Assembly: GCF_901000735.1 (NCBI RefSeq)
Contig: NC_081545.1
Span: 32,853,634 to 32,917,633 of the forward strand
Reading direction: 5' to 3'
DNA length: 64,000 bases
Origin: Corylus avellana
Lineage: Eukaryota > Streptophyta > Magnoliopsida > Fagales > Betulaceae
Part shown: piece by piece, positions 12,290 to 22,703 of the stretch
Layout of the letters: every line of letters starts with the position of its first letter
Position numbering within the stretch: position 1 is the first letter of the stretch
The notes under the pieces: generated by a model
What the model was told of the DNA's origin: nothing
The model's database searches: none
Seen by the model: the letters and a program-made list of their open reading frames with translations, nothing else
Made by a program: the position numbers and the translations under genes

Positions 12290-13675
12290 CTAATTACAAT
12301 CATTTGTAGGTCGTGCATCAAATCCCCCTCCTGCCCTCTTCTCAAGTGAATAAGGCATGTAAGTTCCTAAGATTCTGTCCCACAAAACAAAGAAGGGCTG
12401 TGAGAAGTTGTATTTGCTGCCATAGAGCTGGTGGTGGACATCGTGGTACGCAGTGTTATTTTTAAAAACAATGTGGAAGAGATTCCCCGGAATCCATAAT
12501 CCGCAGTGGTCGTCCACCGTTTTGACGGTTGCGAAGGAGAAGAAGAAGATGGAGGCTCGAGGGGACATGCCGGAGAGGAGGAAGGACAATGCCCCACCAA
12601 CGGTGTCTAAAGCAAGCCCCTCCAAGGGATGGTTGTATAGAGCTCCAAAAGCATAAGGGACTACAAGCCTGTGGTGCTGAGAATGAATGTGTTTGTATAA
12701 AAACTTGTTGTGGTGCATGTATCTATGCATGAAATATTGCCATGTGTCTAAAACCAGCATGGCAATGAAGAATTGTGTTCCCAGGTCAAAGAGGGAAGGA
12801 CATGAATCTTTTGTCGCAACACTATCATTTCCTGTAACCTGCATTTACACATTGTTAGTTATCTGATGAGCAGCACAAGTGAAAGTCTATATGAAACTCA
12901 CCTGTCCCGAGTAGGTAGTGGTAGTAGGATAGTCTGAAATTTATTTGGACAAATAAATCTTATATGGACTCTCTTACAATATAAAGACAAAAGCATTCAA
13001 TTTACAACCTTGTAAGTTTAAGAGTTGTTCACAAAGATGGTTTTAATCAATGTTTCTTATCTTGAATTTAAGTTGAGTATTTATTATATATTTGTAAGTA
13101 TTGATTAATTGTATTTGACTATTAATGACGACATATTCCTAGTATTTATGAAGGTTGTTGAATTTTAAGTCTATATATAGTATAGTGGAAAGGTGAGAAT
13201 CCAAATCAAGTCATTTTGTATTAATCTATGAATAATTATTAGAGTGGTTGAGCAAGGCTCCCCATTATCTATCTCCTTCCCTTGTTGTGCCTTAATTTGT
13301 TTTCAATTTCTCTCCATTATCATCAATGATCGATCAACCCCAGCTATAATACTCAAGGAGGAGGAGAATTAATTAACGTCGTAAGCAAGAAAGAAATGAA
13401 TATAAACCATGCAAAGGAATCGACCATAAACTTAACATATATACCTTGAACAAGATTATGGCAACAGCAGCTTGAATTGTTTGTTGAAGAAGCACGCCTT
13501 TAACAACGGTCTGCTTGGAAACCAGGTTCTTCACATTTTCTTCTTTTCTTGAATGCAGCCTATAATTTTCTGATGATCCAAACAAAACGTAAACTCCGGA
13601 GTATGCCCAATACACCAATATGGGCACAACAGTACCCAATAATTCATCTGATACACCAAAAGATCCAAAATCCAT
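12290..13675 (-). CDS. SBH1: Sphinganine C4-monooxygenase (sphingoid base hydroxylase)
   Basis: Hydroxylates carbon 4 of sphinganine to make phytosphingosine (t18:0) at the endoplasmic reticulum, a key step in plant sphingolipid synthesis. Two exons (13445-13675 and 12838-13446 bounded by an intron at 12839-13444) join in phase 0: AAG|GTATAT donor, GCAG|GTTACA acceptor, second coding exon 12290-12838. They give 259 residues, close to the roughly 260 of Arabidopsis SBH1. The diiron histidine boxes of the fatty-acid hydroxylase superfamily are intact: HRYMHH (115-120), HSQHH (129-133) and HDVHH (209-213). Hydrophobic segments before and between the boxes fit an integral membrane enzyme. I chose the ATG at 13675 because MDFGSFGVSDELLGTV matches the family's usual N-terminus; in-frame ATGs at 13696 and 13699 would add seven or eight residues. 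There is no ER retrieval signal that I can be sure of at the C-terminus. Confidence 0.93.
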
Positions 13676-14439
13676 TGCCCATCTACCACAAGACATCATA
13701 AAATATATGTTATTTAACAATCTTACTCCAATCCCTACCTAATTGGCTTTTGGAATTGGAGTTTCTGCCTAATTATCTCCTCCCTCAACTTTTCTTGTTC
13801 TTCTCTCAAAATGGTGGTGTTATAGGTTGATGTGGGGGGGAGGCATAAGGGAAGAAAAAGGAGAGGAAGAGAAGAGGTGTCAAAAGCGGCAAAATGGAAT
13901 ATTGCCAGATCGAATTCATGATCTCTGATAAATCTAATTATCAATGAACAGTTTAAAATCGGACATTGATTTTGTAATGGAAGGAGGAGTATCAATAGGC
14001 TATTCAATTCCTAAATATGGATGGAACCCTCTAGATTTAATTATTTTTATTTTTATTTTTATTTTATTTTTGTTCAAATTTTGTCACTTCAATATTTTAT
14101 CACTTGGTTGATCACAGGATTCATTTACTTGAATTATTATGATGGCAGTTTGTATTTCTGGAGGATTATATTAATAGTAATTATGCTACGTGCTACACAA
14201 ACAAACAAGGGCGAAATTAGGTGTATGGGTTAAAATTTCCTCTAAAAAATTAAAATTGTAAATGTTTACCCTCTATAATTAATTTTTTAAACCAAAAAAA
14301 AAAAGTTTTTATTTTTATTTATTTATTAAAATAGTAATGCTACATGGTCTAGTAGCTAGACCTTGCCACATTAGCTTTGTGGGATATTTGTGCAACGTTT
14401 GTGTGGTATGTAATTCTAACTTTTATGTGTTCCATTTAT

Positions 14440-14800
14440 TCTAAAGCTTTTGACCTATTGATTAGGTACCTAGCATTATTGGTATCAAAGCAGGTACGAC
14501 ACAACCTCACGTATTTAAATCTCAAAGGAGACGATTTATATAGAATACTATGCCACGAAAATGAAAAGGACTACCATATCTTGAGTGAAAAGCCCAACTA
14601 TAAAGTACGTTGCCATGGATATTGGCACAAAAGTGTGATAGATTGTTATAATCTTAGTGGAGCCCAATTTAAAATATAAGCGTTAAATTGGACCAACCTA
14701 ATATGGCGTCTTGTTAGCTCTTGAGCTTTTAACCTATCTATTAGCCCGGTACCTAACAAGTTTATCCACTAGTAAATTGCTAACCAGACCCGTTCCATTA
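14440..14800 (+). mobile_element. Possible decayed LTR retroelement remnant (LTR end plus primer-binding site)
   Basis: TGGTATCAAAGC at 14480-14491 differs at one base from TGGTATCAGAGC, the primer-binding site complementary to initiator tRNA-Met used by many plant Copia elements. It follows AGCTTTTGACC, which resembles a Copia LTR 3' end. A similar stretch (GAGCTTTTAACCTAT, near 14721) recurs about 280 bp later, near a second AGGTACC/CGGTACC motif. There is no gag or pol coding sequence. This is a weak call from short motifs only. Confidence 0.3.
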
Positions 14801-15977
14801 GGTTAGGTAATTAGTAACTCATTGACCACAAATCTTGTGCACATACGTGGTTTTAAGTGTCATATACATCGACATTTTGCCAAAAAAATCATTGTGCCAT
14901 ATAAAATAGAAGCATTGTATTTTTTTAAAAAAAAAAATAAAAAAAGTTGATGAAAATTTTCAAACATACAAGGAAAAAAAAAAAAAAGGCTCAGCGAAGA
15001 CTGGGCTAAGAGTATACGTATATATGTAGCCCAAGCATCGCTGTGGAACGCTCCTTTGGCAGCCCAAATCTCCACTGACCAAAACTATTTCATTAACCAT
15101 AATTTAAATTCTATTAATTTAGTGTTAATAATGATGGTGAACAAATAATATTTGTTGGGCCCTGCCTCAAATATGGTCCATGCCTATAATAATTGAATTG
15201 CTCGGAACTCATTCCTCATGATTCGCGGTGAGACAATTACATGATAAGAGTAGTGAGATATAAGAAATACTTGCAATAGGAAAGTATCCAATAAAGGCAT
15301 AACAGGAGGTAGATGGTTACGACAAAATTTGTATAAACAACGGCAGACATAAGGTAAATGAGGATTTTCATCTCTTTCATTCGCACTATATCTACTTTTC
15401 TTAAGATTATTTCGTTACTCATATTAACTTAACTATCATATCTATTCCTTACCGACCCATTCAAATAAATTCTTTTGCTGTGTTTTTTCTTCCTTAAAGG
15501 TACTTCTATTTGTTACCTCGACACATGGTCAATTGTTCTAACAATTTTGATGAACTTGTTTTTAATGTAGAGGGTGTGTTTAAGTTTTTGTCACAACTAA
15601 TCTATATAAAAATATTCACATACAATTCAAAACCTAGAACACTCCTAAAAAAAAACCAAAAATAATTATTTTTTTATATCTAATTAAAATAATTTTTCAA
15701 AAAAAAAAAAAAGCCCTCTAAAACACTCTAAAGTAACAAGTAACAAACGTGCCAAAAATTTATAATGAAAAAAAAAAAAATTATCTTGATGGTTTAAGTA
15801 AAAGAATTTAAAGTGGAAAAATTATGGGAGTGACGTCGAGACCAGTGAACCTTTCTCTGTGTCCTAAAATATCTTTTTCTTAAACCCTAAGAAGTGTGGG
15901 GCCCACAATCCCACCCACGACCCAGAGGTACGGAGATACAATGCAAAGAGGCTTAAGAAATTCCTCTACTTCCCTGC

Positions 15978-15985
15978 TATAAATA
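15978..15985 (+). promoter_or_regulatory. TATA box of NRP1
   Basis: TATAAATA lies 127 bp upstream of the NRP1 start codon, in a C-rich leader region. Transcription would start near 16010. Confidence 0.6.
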
Positions 15986-16111
15986 ACCACCAAAGCAACC
16001 CTGCTTTTTCTTTAAAACCCCTTGGCCGATCTCTGTCTCTGCTGCCTATAAAGCGCCTCATCGCTGAGCTCGCCGTTTCCCTCACTTTCCCGAGAAAGTT
16101 TAGGGTGAGAA

Positions 16112-19100
16112 ATGGTGGCGGACAAGGGGAAAAAATCGAAGGTCGCGGAGGATTCCGATAACATTGACGGTGAGCTCGTTCTGTCTATCGAGAATTTGCA
16201 GGAGGTTCAAGATGAACTCGAGAAGGTTATATTTTCAACTCCCTTTTCTATTCTCGTGCGTGATTGTTTGTTTGTGTAGCTGCATCATGCATGTTATGTG
16301 TGTTTATGTCACTATGATTGTTTTGATGACCCATCACTGTAGATTTTTGATTATGCTAATATGGTTTTTTGTATGTTGGGTTTGTTGGGTAGAGTTTAAA
16401 CTGGGATATGGAGAGTGGGTTTGCTTTTGTTGATTGCAATAATTGTGTATCATCGAGTAGTGTACTTTAGCTTGTTTGTTGGAAACACTGTTTTGTGATA
16501 ACGTGTGCAATGATGTTGTAAATGATGATTCATTAGAGTAATTTTCTGAAGAAAAATGAGCATATAGCTGGAATAAATAAAAAAATTTGAACCTTGGACT
16601 GTTCAGGTTCAGGAACTAAAGGAACCCTTAACTCAATTCTGAAACATAAGGCCAGGGTGTGTTAAATTGTATAAATAATGAGTTGCTTGTAAATGCTGCA
16701 CCTGCAATCCTATAATCTTGAGGTTTCTGTTCATTCTCATGGAATTGAATTACTCTATTTCCTTTTCATAGTGCTGGTACTGAAGCTACAAACCCATATT
16801 CATGTATGGAGGAAAATTGTGAGCCATTGCTATGGTTGGTTTTATGATGTTCTCTTCAGATTGTTACTGTTATTGTTGCTAGTGACTGAAATTTCATGCA
16901 ATGTGCTTATTCAAATCAGTAAATTTGTATAACAAAAATAAAAGGGTATGATTGAAACCATAATGGGGCAATACTGTTATTGGGGATTTGCAATTGCTCC
17001 CATATACATTGATTTTATATTCCTTTTACTTTTTTCTTTATTGAATTAGATAATTGTATTTCCAATACAGTTTATTTGCAAACTAGTTTGAAACTGGGGT
17101 AGTTGTAATTGTTGAGAGATTTTTAAATGGATTATAATTTTGATGAAGTTCAGTAATTGTATTGGCACCCGACAGGTCAATGAAGAGGCCAGCGACAAGG
17201 TGTTGGAAGTTGAGCAGAAGTATAATGAGATACGCAGACCTGTCTATGTCAAACGGAATGAGATCATCAAAGCTATTCCTGACTTCTGGTTAACTGCTGT
17301 TAGTGATTTATACATCCTCAAAGCCTTTTATTTCTAATTAACTTAATAACGTTTCAGATGTGTAACAATGCATGTCTATCCTTACTACATTTACGGCTGT
17401 ATGACTTATGCATGTTTTTCTCTATGCAGTTCCTGAGCCACCCTGCACTTTGTGATCTTTTGAGTGAGGAAGACCAGAAGGTATGGTGCACGAACTGAAA
17501 ATTAGTTAATCAGAATGTTCCTTCTGACATCAACTAAGTCTTTAGATGTACAATTTTTTTTTTTAACTTTCCTTTTTCTACAATTTACTGGATTCAGATT
17601 TTTGTTTGTGTAAATTACTGAAGACCAATATTGTATTGTAATTCTGAAGTTTCAGCAGACTGGGAATAAATGCTCCTGCAATTTAACTGATTTCCTTTTC
17701 TTTACTCTTGAATAGATCTTCAATTACTTGGACTCTCTAGATGTGGTGGATTTTAAAGATGTGAAGTCGGGGTACTCCATTACATTTGTAAGCTTCTTCA
17801 TCCATGCTTGCTTAGTTGACCTCTCGATTCTTTTGAGGTGCTAGTTTGTTGCCTCTGTTATTTATTCTTATACTAATTTTGTTTATTATATAGTTTTCTT
17901 ATGCAGTTTAATGGTGTCTTAATGAGAATTGCTAATGTGTCTCTGTGTAACCAACTCCTAATTTTCAGAACATGAATGAGAATCCTTATTTTGAAGACAC
18001 AAAGCTGACGAAAACCTTCACATTCTATGATGAGGGAACGACCAAGATAACTGGTACGAACATCAAGTGGAAGGAGGGAACGGTAATGGTTACACCTTTG
18101 GCAATTTTTACTTTATTTAATTGCAATCCCCTCCTTTTTTCCTTAAGATTTGGTAATGATTGTGAAGGTTGCTTCTAATGGAGTTGATCACGAGAAAAAA
18201 GGAAACAAGCGGCCGCATGCTGATGAGAGGTGGTTTTCTAGCCACTCTTTGCATTCTTAAATGCAGCATATTTTATACCTGTAGGCACTGAGTAGAACTA
18301 TACCTAAGATTGAGAAGTCATGGAATGGGCCACATAATTATTGATAATGTGCGCATACGGTATGAATTCATATGATTGTTTCTTCGGGCAAATACATGTT
18401 GGAAAAAATTTGACTGTTATACTTACATATTTATCATATACTTCTTATCTTAAATTGTATCATTTTAAATTAGAAAGGGATGTCGGTCCTATTGTAGGAA
18501 GGGGGTTGAATTAGGCTCAAGCCTGTTGGGGTTGGGTTTATGAGGGGTGTTAAATTACTTCATGCTCATTCTAATAGTGCACCCTTTTTCACAGATTAGA
18601 TCATTATATACCCTCAGACTTTGCTTGATTTTGTTTTCTGTCACAAAGGAAATCTCGCTTTCAATATGGTTTTTATGCATGACAATATTTCATTTCTTTC
18701 ATTTTAGTTTACAATAAATAAATTACCTAACAACGAGAAAGGCAGGTTTAGATTAGCATTACTTGACCAATAGATAGACATATGAGTTGTTTTTCTGGAA
18801 TTCTTCCTCTAATAACCTTTGGCATTGTTGCTTTTTTGTGACGGTATTTTTATATAATAGCTCATGTTAAATATGAAGAAAAAATTGATTTCTGAGCCAC
18901 CTCCATAGAAATTTTTTTTTCCTGTTTTGTTCTTGTTTTACTTTTCATCTTCATAGGCATGTTCCCTGACTTACTCATCGATATTATTAAGAATGCAGCT
19001 TCTTTAGTTGGTTTGGTGAAACCCAACAGAAAGATATTACAGAGCTCCATGATGAGGTAAGTTCTGTTCTGTTATTTTAATTATCGGGTTGTTGTGCGGT

Positions 19101-20643
19101 TTATTCTTAAGTTTCAAACTTTGGTTCCTTATGTGAGTAATTAATGATGACCTTTTGAAGTGTTATTGCATATTTATCTTACTAAATTACTTGGTTTTCC
19201 CCATGAATTTGCAGATTGCAGAGATAATAAAGGAGGACTTGTGGCCCAATCCTCTTAAGTATTTTAACAATGTAATTTTATTCATCATCTGTTCCTTTTT
19301 TTTTTCTGTAGTATTTTTTTTTGTCTGTGTAGCAACCCAAAAAATATTTCTTAAATTATTGTTTGCTTTTTTCTCTCAACTTTGTTTAAAGAGTAAATCT
19401 TTGATTTCACTGTATCAGGAGGCTGATGAAGAGGATTCTAATAGTGATGGAGATGATGAAGAGGTATTACGCAGTATTATTTATTTGAATAACTACACGA
19501 ACACACAGATGTTTGTTGTGTGGTCAGCATGCTATGTTATCGTTGGGAATTTTGTGTTTTTCACTTGCACTTTTCAATGTCTCATGTGCCACGTGACCTC
19601 ATGATTACATATATTTTGCAGTTATTTTCTCTCTCCCATGATAGATGATATAAGTAATGAATCTTATTTAGAAAGATATAGGGGTGCCCCGGCACACAGG
19701 ATAATAACCTCCCAAAAGAAATCTGCTTCAAAAGTATAATCATTCCAAGAAATTAAAAATTGGAAACATGCAAATATTAGATGAAACAGACATCTAACTA
19801 TGCAACAACAGTAGCTCAGCCACATCGGAGGTTCGGCTTTTCCTATCACACAAATAGCATCCATAAGACATAGCAGGGCGCAGGGCTCATTTGCAGTTCC
19901 TACTACACTTTCAACTCCCAAATCTTCCTATTCTAATTAACAAGCAATTTCGATTCTAGACATTACCTAAGAAATTCCAAACAAAGAAAAAAAACTATAG
20001 ACCACAAATCTCGGACAACAAGAGAGGTGAAGAGAAAGGTGATCCACTATCTCACTGCTGCTCTTTCCATATGGAAGAGTGCTTTCTACCTCTCCTATTC
20101 CCCATTTTCCTTCCTAGCACGATGTGGTTTACTTGTTGGTTGGGTTTACAAGTGTGTATCAACTCTTGGCTGGTGCAGCAATATACATGTCTATTTCCCA
20201 TTACTTAAGTCTGTTAGCAATTCAAAATTTGTGACTAGCTTTAGCATTGTAACCAACTTAATTAATGGACTGGTTAGCATTCTTTTCTCCCACCTAATCT
20301 TTTGGGGCCTTTCTGTTATTCAAGTGGTAAAATTATTCTAATTCCTGTAATATCTGGATTGAAAAGCCTAGATTTTTATTTTTTAAAAAGGCAAAGGCAT
20401 TACAATACGTTGTAGAGAATCGCTAATCATATTTAATTGTGCTTCATGTGCTGTCTGTGAAATGCAGTCAACTACATGAACCTTTTTAGATGATACCCTT
20501 CATATTTGTTAGTGCCTCGTATGTGACTATTATTATTCACTTGTCCTGACCGCTGGACAATTCCTGTGCAGGAAAATGTTGATGATGATGAAGAACAAGA
20601 CGATAACGAAGATGACGAAGACGAAACCAAGGGAGCTAGCTAA
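16112..20643 (+). CDS. NRP1: NAP1-related protein 1 (SET-type histone chaperone)
   Basis: Histone H2A/H2B chaperone of the NAP1/SET family, nuclear, involved in plants in chromatin assembly, root growth and genome stability. Ten phase-consistent exons encode 255 residues (Arabidopsis NRP1 is about 256): 16112-16225, 17176-17298, 17430-17480, 17716-17787, 17969-18082, 18168-18229, 18999-19056, 19215-19271, 19419-19463 and 20572-20643. The N-terminal dimerisation helix includes [17 protein letters not shown]. The NAP fold contains [27 protein letters not shown] and [11 protein letters not shown]. The C-terminal tail is strongly acidic (runs of D and E in exons 9 and 10), as in the family. The final intron (19464-20571) may contain a LINE fragment. 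The acceptor of exon 6 (TGTGAAG|GTT) is poor in pyrimidines, but it is the only one nearby that keeps the frame open. Confidence 0.95.
19660..20070 (-). mobile_element. Possible decayed LINE 3' coding fragment in the last NRP1 intron
   Basis: Read on the minus strand, the stretch around 20030-20045 gives VDHLSLH, then FVVYSFFFVW in a shifted frame. This resembles the zinc-binding DHLLLHC...LW block at the C-terminus of plant LINE polyproteins. Frames shift repeatedly and stop codons interrupt it. The match is short and could be chance. Confidence 0.3.
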
Positions 20644-21216
20644 GCTCTTTCTGGCATACTTGCCATTATATCTTTCTTTTTGTCTTATGGTTCGTGGCAA
20701 CGAGAAGTGCAATCTCTAGTTAGTACAAACCTTTGTGGTTACACAGGATTTACTGTGCTGGTCACACTTTGTAACAGATTGTCATGTTATTTACTAGTCT
20801 TTTTGCTTTGCTGCACTCTGGCAGATTTTTATTTTCACCAGTTGAACTCCCATGTGCAAGAAGCATTTTAATGGCTCGCAAATGTAGCCATTACATTAGA
20901 TTACAGAAGTCCAATATAGCACCAGGGAACGCCTTCTTACATAAAACACCTTATTACAAGTGGGGGTTCAGATAGGTTCGCCTTAATCTGTGCCCCTTTT
21001 GCTTATGAAACTGCCTTGCACGGCTCATTGAGAAGACCGGGTCATTTGTTTGTCCCATTTTCTACGTTTTGTAATTATTTTCACACTGCTTTAGTTTGTT
21101 TTGGGTCTATTGTTGGGGAGTCCACCATTTTTTCGTTTTTAGGATCGCCCTCTCCTTTTTCCTTTCGAATCAGGAGTGGAAAGGATCCTTCTTTGTAACC
21201 CTTTCCTTACTCAATT

Positions 21217-21242
21217 AAAAAAAAAAAAAAAAAAAAAAAAAA
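21217..21242 (+). repeat. 26-base poly-A run
   Basis: A pure A run follows CTTACTCAATT about 570 bp after the NRP1 stop. It could be the tail of a retroposed sequence, but I found no target-site duplication or recognisable coding sequence before it. Confidence 0.7.
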
Positions 21243-21799
21243 CCAAACTAAAGAACGTTACCCAAGTATTGCCCTTTGATAAAAGATCTGCTCAAACCAA
21301 GCTTTGCAACCATCTCTAGCTTGTGTTGCCAACAGTGGGCAAGAAAAGATAATGAATTTTAAAATTACTATTAAATTAAAATTCGTAATTTATTTCAAGT
21401 TAAATAATAATTTCAAAAGTCGAGATTGTATAGAATTACCTATCAAATAAATTCCTCACATTACTTATCTTTGTTTATTGTGGCAAATAGATAGTAATTT
21501 GTACCCATATATGTCAAATTATTTCAAGAGCGGTTCTGCCAAAAGCCGTTACGTTAGTATTAATATATGACTGACTAAATAAATAAGCACAAGAAAAAGA
21601 CAGCCAAACCTTAGGCTGTTTTAATGAAGGAAATATGCTTTCAAGCTGTCCAATTGACAACTTGTTAATTATTGGTCCATCTTGTTAATGTGTTTTTAGT
21701 TGGAATGACATATGAGCCGACTCTGCAACTCCCAGTATCCTCTAGCTACACAGAGGTTACATGTAAATTTCCTTTTCATTTGACTCTTTATTATTTTAA

Positions 21800-22400
21800 G
21801 TGGTGAAGATAATTCGGTGTCATTTTCAAAAGAGAATAACTTATATAGGGAGATTGCACAAAAGTCACATTTTGTGCCACCAATAAGAAGCTGACACATC
21901 AGCCAATTTCATTAAACTTATACTTAAAACAAAAACTCAACGACACCAGATTATACTCTAATAAAATAATTTTATTTTTTTTTTAAAAAAAAAAAATAGA
22001 ATTGGAGCGGCCACCCCTCCCCCACTTGGGGTGGCCGGCCATCCTACTCAAGCCATGGGGTGACACACGACCCTCCCATGGCCCCTCTGAGAATGACGTG
22101 ACCACCAGACCATGGTGGGCATGGCCACCAGGCCAGCCACCCCATGGCCTTGGGGTGGCGGCCGGCCACCCCAAGTGGGGGAGGGGTGGCTTGCAAATTT
22201 ATTTATTTTAAAAAAAAAAAAACAATTAATTTTTATTTATAATCTGGTGTAGATAGGCTTTTTTAAAAAAACTTAAGTCCGATAAATTTAGCTTAAGTGT
22301 CACCTTCTGATTGATTGCACAAAACCTACCTTTTGTGCAACCTCCCTATATAAGTTATTCTCTTTTCAAAAATGGTGACCATATTGTCAGGTTACCATTT
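21800..22400. mobile_element. Long-TIR foldback element (MULE-like MITE candidate)
   Basis: Two nested inverted repeats mark this element. The outer arms share AGAGAATAACTTATATAGGG and TTGCACAAAAG (left about 21816-21877, right about 22318-22380 in reverse complement), and weaker similarity continues outward to near 21800 and 22400. The inner arms are a perfect 31-bp GC-rich inverted repeat at 22010-22040 and 22160-22190, each rich in GGGGTGGCC-type motifs. A/T runs lie between the inner and outer arms. There is no transposase. Long terminal inverted repeats recall Mutator-like non-autonomous elements. I could not fix a target-site duplication, so the superfamily is inference. Confidence 0.75.
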
Positions 22401-22703
22401 AATCTTCTTAGGTTATACAGAAGCCAAGCAGACATCAGAGTCCAAAGACTCAGATTGATGCCATACTGTATATCAAACCACTTTGAGAGAAAGATGTGAT
22501 AGTTTGGTATCCTTTAACAAGCAACAACCAAGGGAGAACAAAAATGATAAAACATAATCTCATTCAACATTCATATAACTTCAGCTTTTAAAACAAGCAA
22601 GTTTTGAAGACTGTAGCACAGAAATTGTACATTTCTCAAAAATTTCAAGGGCCCCTATTAAGGACTCGAATATGACTCTTGCATCTATTGTACATACTCG
22701 ATC

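Larger units (their letters stand above)
13700..16111. other. Intergenic region between two divergent genes
   Basis: This holds the promoters of the minus-strand sphinganine hydroxylase gene and the plus-strand NRP1 gene. It contains a possible LTR-retroelement remnant (14440-14800), several A/T runs, and the NRP1 TATA box. No open frame here has a recognisable domain. Confidence 0.6.
20644..22703. other. Tail-to-tail intergenic region between NRP1 and the THADA homologue
   Basis: It contains the NRP1 3' untranslated region, a 26-base poly-A run (21217-21242), and a large foldback element (about 21800-22400). The last few hundred bases should hold the 3' untranslated region of the minus-strand THADA homologue. 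I see no gene. Confidence 0.65.

Noticed and set aside
14377..14679. 100-residue plus-strand open frame
   Set aside because: No domain is recognisable and the region looks like degraded retroelement DNA.
19155..19604. 149-residue open frame in the NRP1 region
   Set aside because: It runs through NRP1 exons 8 and 9 and the intron between them; splice sites give the shorter, conserved exons.
22002..22211. Open frames on both strands inside the GC-rich palindrome
   Set aside because: They arise from the GC-rich inverted repeat and have repetitive composition with no homology.
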